Source of the DNA: an uncultured Bacillota bacterium
GTDB taxonomy: Bacteria > Bacillota > Clostridia > Caldicoprobacterales > UBA3941
Direction of reading: 5' to 3'
DNA: 7,110 nt
Assembly (NCBI GenBank): GCA_937960725.1
Contig: CALGOY010000185.1
Span: 1-7,110 of the forward strand
Below are positions 1 through 6,922 of the stretch, in pieces. Made by a program: the position numbers and the translations under genes. The notes below the pieces were generated by a model that saw only the letters and a list, made by a program, of their open reading frames with translations, did no database searches and was not told where the DNA came from. Position 1 is the stretch's first letter. Every line of letters begins with the position of its first letter.

Positions 1-2
1 AA

Positions 3-59
3 ATTGCAACAATGGTAGCGGCAAAATACATTGAAAATGACATCAAGGAGTGGATATAA
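3..59 (+). CDS. C-terminal fragment of an unidentified upstream gene
   Basis: An open frame enters from the left edge and ends at TAA (57-59), giving 18 visible residues ending in KYIENDIKEWI. The stop codon directly abuts the ATG of codY, and the codY Shine-Dalgarno lies inside this frame, an arrangement typical of translationally coupled genes. The tail does not look like the usual C-termini of HslU, HslV or XerC, which often precede codY in Firmicutes, and I cannot assign it to a family. That it is coding rests on the open frame and the exact junction with codY, so it is only moderately supported. Confidence 0.5.
   Translation: MATMVAAKYIENDIKEWI
45..50 (+). promoter_or_regulatory. Ribosome binding site of codY
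   Basis: AAGGAG lies 9 bases before the codY ATG and inside the last codons of the upstream frame. It supports the start at 60 and suggests coupled translation. Confidence 0.75.
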
Positions 60-842
60 ATGTCAAGTACTTTATTAGAAAAAACGAGAAGATTAAACAA
101 AATTATTCAAAGTTCAGGTTCTGCTCCAGTTCGTTTTTCTGATCTGGCAGCAGTATTAAGTGAAATACTAAACAGCAATGTTTTTGTAGTCAGTAGAAAA
201 GGTAGAATCCTAGGCTATAAATTGATTAATGACAAAAGCCTCCAAGATTGGGATATTACCAGCATAGCAGATGATTTAAGATTTCCCGATGCAACCAACA
301 AGATGCTTCTTCAAATTATTGAAACAGAAGCTAATATGGATGTGAATGACAGTAATTTAATTGCTGGAGGCACTCAAAGCGATGAAGCTGGGAAATTCAC
401 CACTATTATACCAATAAGCTGTGGTGGAGATAGATTGGGAACATTGATAGTTGAAAGATGGGGTCAAAGCTTTACCGATGAAGATTTAGTATTAGCGGAA
501 TATAGTGCTACGGTAGCGGGAATGGAGATAATGAATTCCAAAGCAGAGGAGATAGAAAAAGAAGCTAGGGAGAAAGCAGTTGTTCAGATGGCAGTGGGAA
601 CATTGTCTTTTTCAGAATTGGAAGCAGTAGAACATATTTTTAAGGAATTAGATGGAAATGAAGGACTGTTAGTAGCCAGCAAAATAGCTGATAGAGTAGG
701 GATAACTCGTTCGGTAATTGTAAATGCATTGCGCAAGTTAGAAAGTGCTGGGGTTATAGAATCCCGATCTCTCGGTATGAAAGGAACCTATATTAAGATA
801 TTAAACGATAAACTTTTAGATGAGCTTGAAAAAATAAAGTAA
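60..842 (+). CDS. codY: GTP/branched-chain amino acid-sensing global repressor CodY
   Basis: CodY is a cytoplasmic dimeric DNA-binding regulator. With isoleucine, leucine or valine bound (and GTP in many species) it represses genes for amino acid synthesis, transport and stationary-phase or virulence functions. The 260 residues match the usual full length of about 260. Residues 1 to about 155 form the ligand-binding GAF domain and include the FP pair at 75-76, equivalent to the effector-pocket residues of Bacillus CodY. A long charged linker helix follows. The C-terminal winged helix-turn-helix has its recognition region at about 206-226 (ASKIADRVGITRSVIVNAL), nearly invariant in the family; Ser218 corresponds to the serine reported as phosphorylated in Bacillus. 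The start is supported by AAGGAG 9 bases upstream and by the typical MSSTLLEKTRRLN opening. No terminator separates it from fur, so the two are probably cotranscribed. Confidence 0.97.
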   Translation: MSSTLLEKTRRLNKIIQSSGSAPVRFSDLAAVLSEILNSNVFVVSRKGRILGYKLINDKSLQDWDITSIADDLRFPDATNKMLLQIIETEANMDVNDSNLIAGGTQSDEAGKFTTIIPISCGGDRLGTLIVERWGQSFTDEDLVLAEYSATVAGMEIMNSKAEEIEKEAREKAVVQMAVGTLSFSELEAVEHIFKELDGNEGLLVASKIADRVGITRSVIVNALRKLESAGVIESRSLGMKGTYIKILNDKLLDELEKIK

Positions 843-859
843 ATGTAAATATTTTGAAA

Positions 860-867
860 AGAAGTGA
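860..867 (+). promoter_or_regulatory. Ribosome binding site deciding the fur start
   Basis: AGAAGTGA resembles the consensus AGGAGGTGA and lies just before the ATG at 872. The frame is open back to a TTG at 854, but no Shine-Dalgarno precedes that TTG or the next ATG at 884, so 872 is preferred. Confidence 0.55.
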
Positions 868-871
868 GTTT

Positions 872-1309
872 ATGCAGAACTATATGAACCGGTTCAGATC
901 TATGTTAAAAGAAAAGGGCTATAAGCTAACTCCTCAACGGGAGGCTACGTTAAAAGTAATACTCCAAAATCAGGGCAAGCACATGAGTGCCGAGGAAATA
1001 TACAATGAAGTAAAAAAAGAATGTCCTGAAATTGGATTGGCTACGGTCTATAGAGCCATGGTTCTACTTGAAGAGCTTGGATTACTGTATAAACACAATT
1101 TTGAAGATGGGAAAAATAGGTATGAGCTAAGCCATCCCGATGAAGATCACCGCCACCACCATATTATATGCATAGAATGCGGAAAAGTAGAAGAGGTGGA
1201 GGAGGATCTATTGGGACATCTAGAAGAAGAAATAGAGAAAAAATACCATTTTAAAATAATTGACCATCAACTTGAGTTTTATGGCTACTGTTCAGCATGT
1301 AGACGATGA
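872..1309 (+). CDS. fur: Fur-family metal-dependent transcriptional repressor
   Basis: This is a cytoplasmic metalloregulator of 145 residues, normal for Fur. The N-terminal winged helix (about residues 8-85) carries the recognition helix GLATVYRAMVLLEELG (55-70), which is Fur-like. The dimerisation and metal domain has the D-H-R-H-H-H cluster (92-97), a first CxxC (C100, C103) and a second CxxC (C140, C143). The four cysteines should hold the structural zinc. H37, H93 and H95 or H97 are candidate regulatory ligands. Glu108 sits where PerR has its peroxide-sensing aspartate, which favours Fur (or possibly Zur or Mur) over PerR. The metal specificity is inferred, not proven. ATG 872 is preferred over a TTG at 854 because of the ribosome binding site. 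The gene lies 29 bases after codY and ends at a strong terminator, suggesting a codY-fur transcript. Confidence 0.92.
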   Translation: MQNYMNRFRSMLKEKGYKLTPQREATLKVILQNQGKHMSAEEIYNEVKKECPEIGLATVYRAMVLLEELGLLYKHNFEDGKNRYELSHPDEDHRHHHIICIECGKVEEVEEDLLGHLEEEIEKKYHFKIIDHQLEFYGYCSACRR

Positions 1310-1358
1310 AGGAGCGTTATAAGACTAGTTAAATAGGTCTATAACAGCTCCTTTTTTT
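1309..1358 (+). terminator. Rho-independent terminator after fur
   Basis: A long imperfect hairpin starts at the fur stop codon. AAGGAGC-GTTATA-A-GAC pairs with GTC-TATAAC-A-GCTCC through small bulges, and seven T residues follow (1352-1358). It closes the codY-fur unit. Confidence 0.9.
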
Positions 1359-1382
1359 ATTGGGAAAAATTGATGCAATTTA

Positions 1383-1411
1383 TTGCTGGAATAAGTATCA
1401 AATAATATACA
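1383..1411 (+). promoter_or_regulatory. Possible promoter of the nucleotidyltransferase fusion gene
   Basis: TTGCTG (1383-1388) and TATACA (1406-1411) are separated by 17 bases, in the gap between the fur terminator and the next gene. Each box is only partly consensus. A promoter is expected here because a terminator precedes the gene, but its exact position is uncertain. I see no riboswitch or clear operator in 1359-1451. Confidence 0.35.
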
Positions 1412-1435
1412 CATAATAGGAAAGAGAAACATTCT

Positions 1436-1444
1436 AAGGAAGGA
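1436..1444 (+). promoter_or_regulatory. Ribosome binding site for the GTG start at 1452
   Basis: AAGGAAGGA lies 7 bases before the GTG. It supports a GTG start immediately ahead of the conserved [13 protein letters not shown] opening of the nucleotidyltransferase fold. Confidence 0.8.
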
Positions 1445-1451
1445 TGATAAA

Positions 1452-3881
1452 GTGAAGGGAATTATAATGGCTGGTGGAGAGGGTTCCCGCCTTCGGCCTT
1501 TGACCTGTGATCTACCCAAACCTATGGTACCTGTAATGAATAAACCAGTTATGACCTACAGTATTGAGCTTTTGAAAAAATACGGAATCAATACCATAGG
1601 GGTTACTCTGCAATATCTTCCCCATGTTATTCAAGATTATTACGGAGACGGTTCAGAGTATGGAGTTGACTTACATTATTTTATTGAAGAAACGCCTCTA
1701 GGAACAGCTGGTAGCGTAAAAAATGCCCAAGAAATATTAGATGAAACTTTTATCGTAATAAGTGGCGATGCCCTAGCCAATATCAATTTAGAGAAAGCCA
1801 TAGAATTTCACAGGCGCAATAACTCTATAGCTACCCTCGTATTGAAAAGGGTAGAAGTGCCTTTAGAATATGGAGTAGTAGTAACCGATGAAAAGGGTGT
1901 TATTACACGATTTTTAGAAAAACCCAATTGGGGAGAAGTATTTAGCGATACAGTGAACACGGGAATTTATATATTAGAACCGGAAGTATTAGATTACTTT
2001 GAGCTGGGTCAAAAATTTGATTTTAGCCAGGATCTGTTTCCCATGCTCTTAAAGGATAGAAAACCCATGTATGGCTATATTACCGATGAATATTGGTGTG
2101 ATATAGGAGATGCTGAATCTTACCTAAGGGCCCATTATGACATGCTGGATGGGAAAGTAGGCTTTCCTATCGAAGGGAAGCAGTGGAAAGAAAATGTATG
2201 GATAGGGGAAAACACACAAATTCATCCTGAAGCTCATATTGAAGGTCCTTGCTACATAGGGGATTATAACCAAATAGGAAAAGATGCGAAAATTCTTCCC
2301 TATACAGTTATTGGTAATTACAATTGCATAGCTGAAGGATCAAGCATCAAAAGAAGTGTCCTATGGAATTATAATAGTTTAGCTAGGAATGTAGAAGTTA
2401 GAGCTGCTATCTTATGCAATAAAAATGAATTGAGAAATAATGCCCGAGTATTTGAAGGGGCGGTAATAGGTGAAGGCTGCCAATTAAACCAAAATTCAAT
2501 AGTAAGACCTAGCGTTAAGGTTTGGCCAGAAAAGTCTATAGAACAAGGAATGATAGTCCAGGAAAACATAATATGGGGAACAAAATATAGTAAGACTCTA
2601 TTTGGCAAAGACGGAATAAAAGGGCAATTTAACATAGATATTACCCCTAACTTCATGGCCAGGTTAGGGGCTGCCTTTGGTGCCCAACTTAAAGAAGGTA
2701 AGAGATTGGGAGTTAGCTGTGACTATAATCACAGCAGTAGAATGCTAAAGTACAGCCTGATTTCGGGAGCTCTATCAACTGGCTTAGAAGTATTTGATTT
2801 AGGGCAGTTGACAACGCCTATTCTACGCTATGCAGTGCAGGCACTAGGGCTAGATGGAGGAGTTCATATTTTTTCCGACCAGGAAGATCCAAGGGAAACC
2901 TACATTCATCTCCTAGATGAAAGGGGGGCTAATTTATCCCCTAGTGTTGAAAGAAAAATAGAGAATATTTTTGCGAGGGATGATTACCAAAAACAGCCAC
3001 CGGAAAGAATACGGAGGGTTAACAGCATAAATAGCATTCCGATGTTTTATATCAGAAATTTATTAAATTGGATAGATAGAGAAGCTATATCTAGAAGACG
3101 GTTTAATATTATAGTGCAGTCAAAGGACAGGTTAACCAATTCGGTGCTTTACAATATTGCTGAGGAATTAAATTGTAGCATCGAAATAGTTGATGCTTTA
3201 TCTGAAGAGATGCTAGAAAGAGGAAGATATGACATCGGTATAAAGATGAATAATAACGGGGAGATTGTTGAATTATATAATGAAAAAGGGAACAAATTAA
3301 AAAAAGAAATGATAATAGTGCTTATAAGCCTGCTATGCTTGAAAAGCGGTGAAGGCAAAGAGATAGTTGTTCCATATAATGCTCCCCGGGTAATTGAAGA
3401 AATAGCTAAAGAATATCAAGCCAAAATCATACGAGCCAAAACAAGCAAATATGCCATGATGGAAGAGATGTTCAAAACAGGCTGCCAGAATGTTGAAAAA
3501 GGGTTCAACCAATTCATACTATATTTTGATGGAATAGCTTCTATCGTTCATTTAATGAATATAATGGCGACAGAAGAAAAAAGCTTTTCTGCTCTTATTG
3601 AAGATATACCTAAGTTTTATATGTCGGAAAGAGCTATTCCTTGTCCTTGGAGGGCGAAAGGTCGGGTAATGAGGACTATTATTGAGGATGAAAGCAGAGC
3701 TGAAAGTAAAGTAGAACTATTCGAAGGGATAAAGATAAATCACGACTCGGGCTGGGCACTAATTTTACCAGATCCCGATGAACCGGTATGCAGGGTATTT
3801 AGTGAGGGAGTTTCAGAAGAATATGCGGAAGAGCTAACCGACTTTTATGAGAGGAAGATTAATGAGATTAAATCTCAATAG
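1452..3881 (+). CDS. Sugar-1-phosphate nucleotidyltransferase fused to a degenerate phosphohexomutase-like domain (GDP-mannose pyrophosphorylase-like)
   Basis: The protein has 809 residues and starts with GTG. Residues 1 to about 235 are a nucleotidyl transferase with the [11 protein letters not shown] loop (8-18), the lysine of PKPMVPV (K23), the catalytic/metal D106 (SGDA), EKPNWGE (156-162), VNTGIY (168-173) and D217 of WCDIGD. This fold joins an NTP to a sugar 1-phosphate to make a nucleotide sugar for surface polysaccharide or glycan. Residues about 245-375 are isoleucine/valine-rich hexapeptide repeats, a left-handed beta-helix as in mannose-1-phosphate guanylyltransferases. Residues about 380-809 resemble phosphoglucomutase/phosphomannomutase (LFGKDGIKG at 383-391; DERGANLS), but the catalytic serine loop, metal loop, sugar-binding loop and phosphate-binding loop are all altered. 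Mutase activity is therefore doubtful. The architecture matches a known bacterial family annotated as mannose-1-phosphate guanylyltransferase. GDP-mannose as product is plausible but not shown. The gene stands alone between two terminators. Confidence 0.9.
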   Translation: MKGIIMAGGEGSRLRPLTCDLPKPMVPVMNKPVMTYSIELLKKYGINTIGVTLQYLPHVIQDYYGDGSEYGVDLHYFIEETPLGTAGSVKNAQEILDETFIVISGDALANINLEKAIEFHRRNNSIATLVLKRVEVPLEYGVVVTDEKGVITRFLEKPNWGEVFSDTVNTGIYILEPEVLDYFELGQKFDFSQDLFPMLLKDRKPMYGYITDEYWCDIGDAESYLRAHYDMLDGKVGFPIEGKQWKENVWIGENTQIHPEAHIEGPCYIGDYNQIGKDAKILPYTVIGNYNCIAEGSSIKRSVLWNYNSLARNVEVRAAILCNKNELRNNARVFEGAVIGEGCQLNQNSIVRPSVKVWPEKSIEQGMIVQENIIWGTKYSKTLFGKDGIKGQFNIDITPNFMARLGAAFGAQLKEGKRLGVSCDYNHSSRMLKYSLISGALSTGLEVFDLGQLTTPILRYAVQALGLDGGVHIFSDQEDPRETYIHLLDERGANLSPSVERKIENIFARDDYQKQPPERIRRVNSINSIPMFYIRNLLNWIDREAISRRRFNIIVQSKDRLTNSVLYNIAEELNCSIEIVDALSEEMLERGRYDIGIKMNNNGEIVELYNEKGNKLKKEMIIVLISLLCLKSGEGKEIVVPYNAPRVIEEIAKEYQAKIIRAKTSKYAMMEEMFKTGCQNVEKGFNQFILYFDGIASIVHLMNIMATEEKSFSALIEDIPKFYMSERAIPCPWRAKGRVMRTIIEDESRAESKVELFEGIKINHDSGWALILPDPDEPVCRVFSEGVSEEYAEELTDFYERKINEIKSQ

Positions 3882-3890
3882 CGCTCTAAA

Positions 3891-3923
3891 AGCTGACCCG
3901 CTTCTGTGGTTGGCTCTTTTTTT
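3891..3923 (+). terminator. Rho-independent terminator after the nucleotidyltransferase fusion gene
   Basis: AGCTGACC (3891-3898) pairs with GGTTGGCT (3908-3915), 8 pairs including two G-T wobbles, around a 9-base loop. Seven T residues follow (3917-3923). It lies 9 bases after the stop codon and before the next promoter. Confidence 0.8.
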
Positions 3924-3934
3924 GATTTTAGTGG

Positions 3935-3963
3935 TTGCGGGTTATTGGTAAATCTAGTATAAT
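3935..3963 (+). promoter_or_regulatory. Promoter of the RNase J gene (sigma-A type)
   Basis: TTGCGG (3935-3940) and a perfect TATAAT (3958-3963) are separated by 17 bases. The promoter lies directly after the preceding terminator, giving a leader of roughly 50 bases before the GTG at 4022. The leader is purine- and A-rich, without an obvious riboswitch. Confidence 0.7.
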
Positions 3964-4004
3964 GAGGTTATTGGGTTAAAGCGAGCGGAAATAAAATAAA
4001 ATAA

Positions 4005-4013
4005 GGAGGAGAG
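4005..4013 (+). promoter_or_regulatory. Ribosome binding site of the RNase J gene
   Basis: GGAGGAGAG contains two overlapping Shine-Dalgarno registers. GGAGG (4005-4009) is 12 bases from the GTG, rather far, while GGAGAG (4008-4013) is 8 bases away. It supports the GTG at 4022, and no other nearby in-frame start exists. Confidence 0.75.
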
Positions 4014-4021
4014 ACGTTTTT

Positions 4022-5695
4022 GTGTCATCGAATAGTAAAACTAAAACTACACTAAAAATAATTCCATTAGGGGGCGTCAATGAGATCGGGAAGAATATGA
4101 CCGTCCTCGAGTATGGGGATGAAATAATTGTAATCGACTGTGGTACAGCTTTTCCAGAAGAAGAGATGCTAGGAATCGATTTGGTTATACCGGATATAAC
4201 CTATCTTATGAAAAATAGGGAAAAGATAAGGGGCATCATAGTAACCCATGGCCATGAGGACCATATAGGAGCGCTCCCCTATGTACTGAAGCAGATAAAC
4301 GTACCAATATATGGGACCCGGTTGACTTTAGGATTAATTGAGATGAGATTAAAAGAGCACGGAATCAACAATGCAAGGCTATATTGTGTGAAGCCGGGTG
4401 ATAGATTAAGATTTTCAAAATTTAATGTGGAAATAATTAGAACCAGCCACAGCATAGCAGATGCAATTGCACTGGCCATCCATACCCCGGTAGGGACAGT
4501 TGTGCATACCGGGGATTTCAAGATAGACTATACTCCCATCGATGGGGAAGTTATCGACCTAGCTAAGTTTGCAAAGCTGGGCGATAAAGGAGTCCTCGCC
4601 TTGCTTTCCGATAGTACTAATGTGGAAAGACCAGGTTATACCATGTCGGAGCGGACGGTAGGCGAAACCTTCGAACGAATATTTGCGACAGCCAGTGGAA
4701 GAATTATCGTTGCAACCTTTGCATCAAATATTCATCGGGTTCAGCAGATTGTCGATGCAGCTTATAAGTATAATAGAAAAGTATGTATATCTGGTAGGAG
4801 CATGATAAATGTAATCTCCGTGGCTTTGGAACTGGGATATGTTAATTTTCCGAAGAACATATTAATCGACATTGACCAGATAGATCGATATCCCCCTAAC
4901 CGAATTGTAATAATAACTACAGGTAGCCAGGGAGAGCCTATGTCTGCTTTATCCCGGATGGCTTCATCAGAGCACCGAAAGCTAGAGATAATACCAGGGG
5001 ATATGGTAATTATTTCCGCTAACCCGATACCTGGTAATGAAAAACTCATCTCTAGAGTTATAAATCAGCTTTTTTCCAGAGGGGCAAGTGTAATATATGA
5101 GGCTTTAGCAGATGTGCATGTATCAGGTCATGCCTGTCAGGAAGAGTTGAAACTTATCTATACGCTGCTTAAACCCAAATTTTTTATTCCTGTTCATGGC
5201 GAATACAGACATCTTAAGCAACATGCACTTCTTATAGAGTCTCTGGGGATGCCTAAAGAAAACATTCAGCTATTGGATATAGGAGATGTTTTAGAATTAA
5301 CCCCTAATTCGATGAAGGTTACAGGCAGTGTCCCTGCGGGAAGGGTTCTGGTAGATGGTTTGGGAATTGGAGATGTAGGCAACATTGTTCTTCGGGATCG
5401 GAAACATCTTTCTCAGGACGGCCTAATGGTTGTTGTGGTTACTATTTCCAAAGAATCCTCAAGCCTTGTATCGGGCCCAGATATTATCTCAAGGGGATTT
5501 GTATACGTAAGAGAATCCGAACAACTTATGGAAGATGCTAAAAATATAGTGAAGAAAATTCTAGAGCGATGCGAAGAAAAGAGGATAACAGATTGGTCCA
5601 CGATAAAATCCAGCATAAAAGATGGACTGAGAAATTTCTTATATGAAAGGACTAAGAGAAACCCAATGATTTTACCTATAATCATAGAGATATAA
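4022..5695 (+). CDS. rnjA: Ribonuclease J (5'-3' exonuclease and endonuclease)
   Basis: RNase J is a zinc-dependent metallo-beta-lactamase/beta-CASP nuclease that degrades and matures mRNA and rRNA in the cytoplasm, and is the main 5'-3' exonuclease in Firmicutes. The 557 residues match Bacillus RNase J1 (about 555). Metal ligands are visible in HGHEDH (H76, H78, D80, H81), H143 (TSHS), D165 (HTGDFK) and H392 (PVHGEYRH). Beta-CASP features include SDSTNVERPGYT, the ATFASNIHR segment, ITTGSQGEP and HVSGHACQEE. The C-terminal dimerisation region ends normally at NPMILPIIIEI. The start is GTG with a strong purine-rich ribosome binding site. The gene has its own promoter and no clear terminator before mltG. 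With one copy in view I cannot tell whether the genome has a second (J2) paralogue, so rnjA is a working symbol. Confidence 0.97.
   Translation: MSSNSKTKTTLKIIPLGGVNEIGKNMTVLEYGDEIIVIDCGTAFPEEEMLGIDLVIPDITYLMKNREKIRGIIVTHGHEDHIGALPYVLKQINVPIYGTRLTLGLIEMRLKEHGINNARLYCVKPGDRLRFSKFNVEIIRTSHSIADAIALAIHTPVGTVVHTGDFKIDYTPIDGEVIDLAKFAKLGDKGVLALLSDSTNVERPGYTMSERTVGETFERIFATASGRIIVATFASNIHRVQQIVDAAYKYNRKVCISGRSMINVISVALELGYVNFPKNILIDIDQIDRYPPNRIVIITTGSQGEPMSALSRMASSEHRKLEIIPGDMVIISANPIPGNEKLISRVINQLFSRGASVIYEALADVHVSGHACQEELKLIYTLLKPKFFIPVHGEYRHLKQHALLIESLGMPKENIQLLDIGDVLELTPNSMKVTGSVPAGRVLVDGLGIGDVGNIVLRDRKHLSQDGLMVVVVTISKESSSLVSGPDIISRGFVYVRESEQLMEDAKNIVKKILERCEEKRITDWSTIKSSIKDGLRNFLYERTKRNPMILPIIIEI
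4485..4514 (+). repeat. Short GC-rich inverted repeat inside the RNase J gene
   Basis: CCCCGGTA (4485-4492) and TACCGGGG (4507-4514) are perfect 8-base complements around a 14-base spacer. They fall in codons for a conserved HTPVGTVVHTGD segment, so the repeat may simply reflect protein constraint. Confidence 0.5.
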
Positions 5696-5707
5696 TAATC
5701 CTCCGCC

Positions 5708-5736
5708 TTGTCAAATTTAGTTGAACAATATATAAT
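5708..5736 (+). promoter_or_regulatory. Strong sigma-A type promoter of mltG
   Basis: TTGTCA (5708-5713, one mismatch to TTGACA) and a perfect TATAAT (5731-5736) have the ideal 17-base spacing. Transcription should start around 5742-5745, giving a leader of about 30 bases before the ATG at 5772. Confidence 0.8.
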
Positions 5737-5759
5737 AAGATTGAAACACACTTGTGGGT

Positions 5760-5764
5760 GGAGG
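5760..5764 (+). promoter_or_regulatory. Ribosome binding site of mltG
   Basis: GGAGG lies 7 bases before the ATG at 5772 and fixes the start. It is also the right arm of an inverted repeat with the segment after the RNase J stop. Confidence 0.85.
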
Positions 5765-5771
5765 ATAAGTA

Positions 5772-6911
5772 ATGATAAAGGTAAAAGATCGAACAAGTTT
5801 GGGATATAGGATAATTAGACAGGTGCTTATCTATTTGATAAGCATCCTTATAGTAATATCTAGCGTATATGCGCTGATAACTTTCGCTTATAACGAATAT
5901 TTAAAACCGGTAGATGCTCGGAGCGAAGAATTGATCGATGTAGAAATTCCCAGCGGTTCATCTCTGAGCAAGATATCGGAGATATTGTATGAAAAAGGTC
6001 TTATACGGAATAAGACAGTTTTTAAGTTATTTGTGGACCTTTCAGATAATACGTCCAAACTTAGAGCGGGGAAATACAAGCTATCTCCCAGTATGAGCAT
6101 GGCTCAAATAATGGACGAGCTTTTAAGTAACAATGCCGCCGTTCCTACAGTAAAGATAACTATTATCGAGGGCTGGGATATCCGTAGAATGGCCAAATAT
6201 TTGGTTGAAGAAAAGGGATTTGATTTTACGGAGGAAGAATTTATTAATGCTGCTCGTGTAGAGAACTTTACCGAATATGTATTTCTACAGGAGATTCCCG
6301 AGGAGAGGAGAAACGGGGATGGTGATATAATTGCCTTGGAAGGCTATCTATTTCCCGATACCTATATAGTGTATGAAGATGCCAAACCTGAGGATATAAT
6401 GAGAAAGATGCTCGACCAGTTTGAGAAGGTATTTGATGATGCAATGAAACAGCGGGCAGAAGAATTGGGCATGACGATAGATGAGGTTGTAACGCTGGCT
6501 TCCATTATCCAAAGAGAAGCTAGAAAGACGGAAGAATTCCCTAAAATATCTGCGGTGTTTCATAATAGATTAAACAAAGGGATGAATTTGGAGTCCTGTG
6601 CTACTGTTCAATATATTATTAATGAAAACCGATGGACTCTTACGGAAGAAGAGATGAGAATCGATTCCCCTTATAATACCTATATCAATTCGGGTCTTCC
6701 AATAGGGCCTATTTCCTCGCCAGGCCGGCTAGCTTTAACATCGGCCTTGAACCCGTACGAGGAGTTTATGGATCCAAATCGACCTTATCTATACTTCGTG
6801 CTCAAAAATCCAGATACCGGGGAGCATGCATTTAACTACAGCTACCAGGAGCATCTAAGGGATAAAGCAAAATACGAAAGTCAATGGAAAGAATTAGAAC
6901 AAAAACAATAA
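5772..6911 (+). CDS. mltG: Endolytic murein transglycosylase MltG (YceG-like)
   Basis: MltG cleaves newly made glycan strands within the membrane-proximal peptidoglycan, leaving a 1,6-anhydro end, and is thought to terminate strand elongation. The 379-residue protein starts with a short basic cytoplasmic tail, then one membrane anchor (about residues 18-39) with the rest outside. A LysM-like subdomain follows (about 50-105; VEIPSGSSLSKISEIL, then LRAGKYKLSPSMS). The YceG catalytic domain has EGYLFPDTY, LASIIQREA with the probable catalytic E249, the FHNRL segment, and the signature DSPYNTY followed by GLPIGPISSPG. Length and ending (FNYSYQEH) are normal. The gene lies 76 bases after the RNase J gene, has its own promoter, and is closed by a terminator. 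mltG followed by an O-methyltransferase gene matches the Bacillus yrrL-yrrM order. Confidence 0.96.
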   Translation: MIKVKDRTSLGYRIIRQVLIYLISILIVISSVYALITFAYNEYLKPVDARSEELIDVEIPSGSSLSKISEILYEKGLIRNKTVFKLFVDLSDNTSKLRAGKYKLSPSMSMAQIMDELLSNNAAVPTVKITIIEGWDIRRMAKYLVEEKGFDFTEEEFINAARVENFTEYVFLQEIPEERRNGDGDIIALEGYLFPDTYIVYEDAKPEDIMRKMLDQFEKVFDDAMKQRAEELGMTIDEVVTLASIIQREARKTEEFPKISAVFHNRLNKGMNLESCATVQYIINENRWTLTEEEMRIDSPYNTYINSGLPIGPISSPGRLALTSALNPYEEFMDPNRPYLYFVLKNPDTGEHAFNYSYQEHLRDKAKYESQWKELEQKQ

Positions 6912-6922
6912 TAGATAAGTTT

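Larger units (their letters stand above)
5698..5766 (+). repeat. Inverted repeat able to pair with the mltG ribosome binding site
   Basis: ATCCTCCGCC (5698-5707), just after the RNase J stop, is complementary to GGTGGAGGAT (5757-5766): ten pairs, one a G-T wobble. The right arm contains the whole mltG Shine-Dalgarno. The enclosed 49 bases contain the mltG promoter. No T-run follows, so it does not look like an intrinsic terminator. The regulatory role is an inference. Confidence 0.6.

Noticed and set aside
25..39. CodY-box-like sequence upstream of codY (possible autoregulation)
   Set aside because: It has only 10 of 15 matches to the consensus, lies inside the upstream reading frame, and is within chance expectation for AT-rich DNA.
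854..871. TTG start at 854 giving a fur protein six residues longer
   Set aside because: No Shine-Dalgarno precedes it, whereas AGAAGTGA precedes the ATG at 872, and Fur proteins usually begin close to that position.
1325..1519. Reverse-strand open frame of 64 codons overlapping the fur terminator and the start of the fusion gene
   Set aside because: It runs antisense through the terminator and the conserved nucleotidyltransferase N-terminus, has no recognisable domain, and is a shadow frame.
3882..4021. Possible riboswitch or leader RNA before the RNase J gene
   Set aside because: The gap is filled by a terminator, a promoter and a leader of about 50 bases that is too short and A-rich for a known riboswitch fold.
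5698..5766. Inverted repeat as an intrinsic terminator of the RNase J gene
   Set aside because: The loop is about 49 bases and no T-run follows the right arm, so termination by this structure is unlikely.
5413..5796. Reverse-strand open frame of 127 codons across the end of the RNase J gene and the mltG start
   Set aside because: It is antisense to conserved RNase J sequence and to the mltG promoter. Its composition is that of a shadow frame, with no family resemblance.
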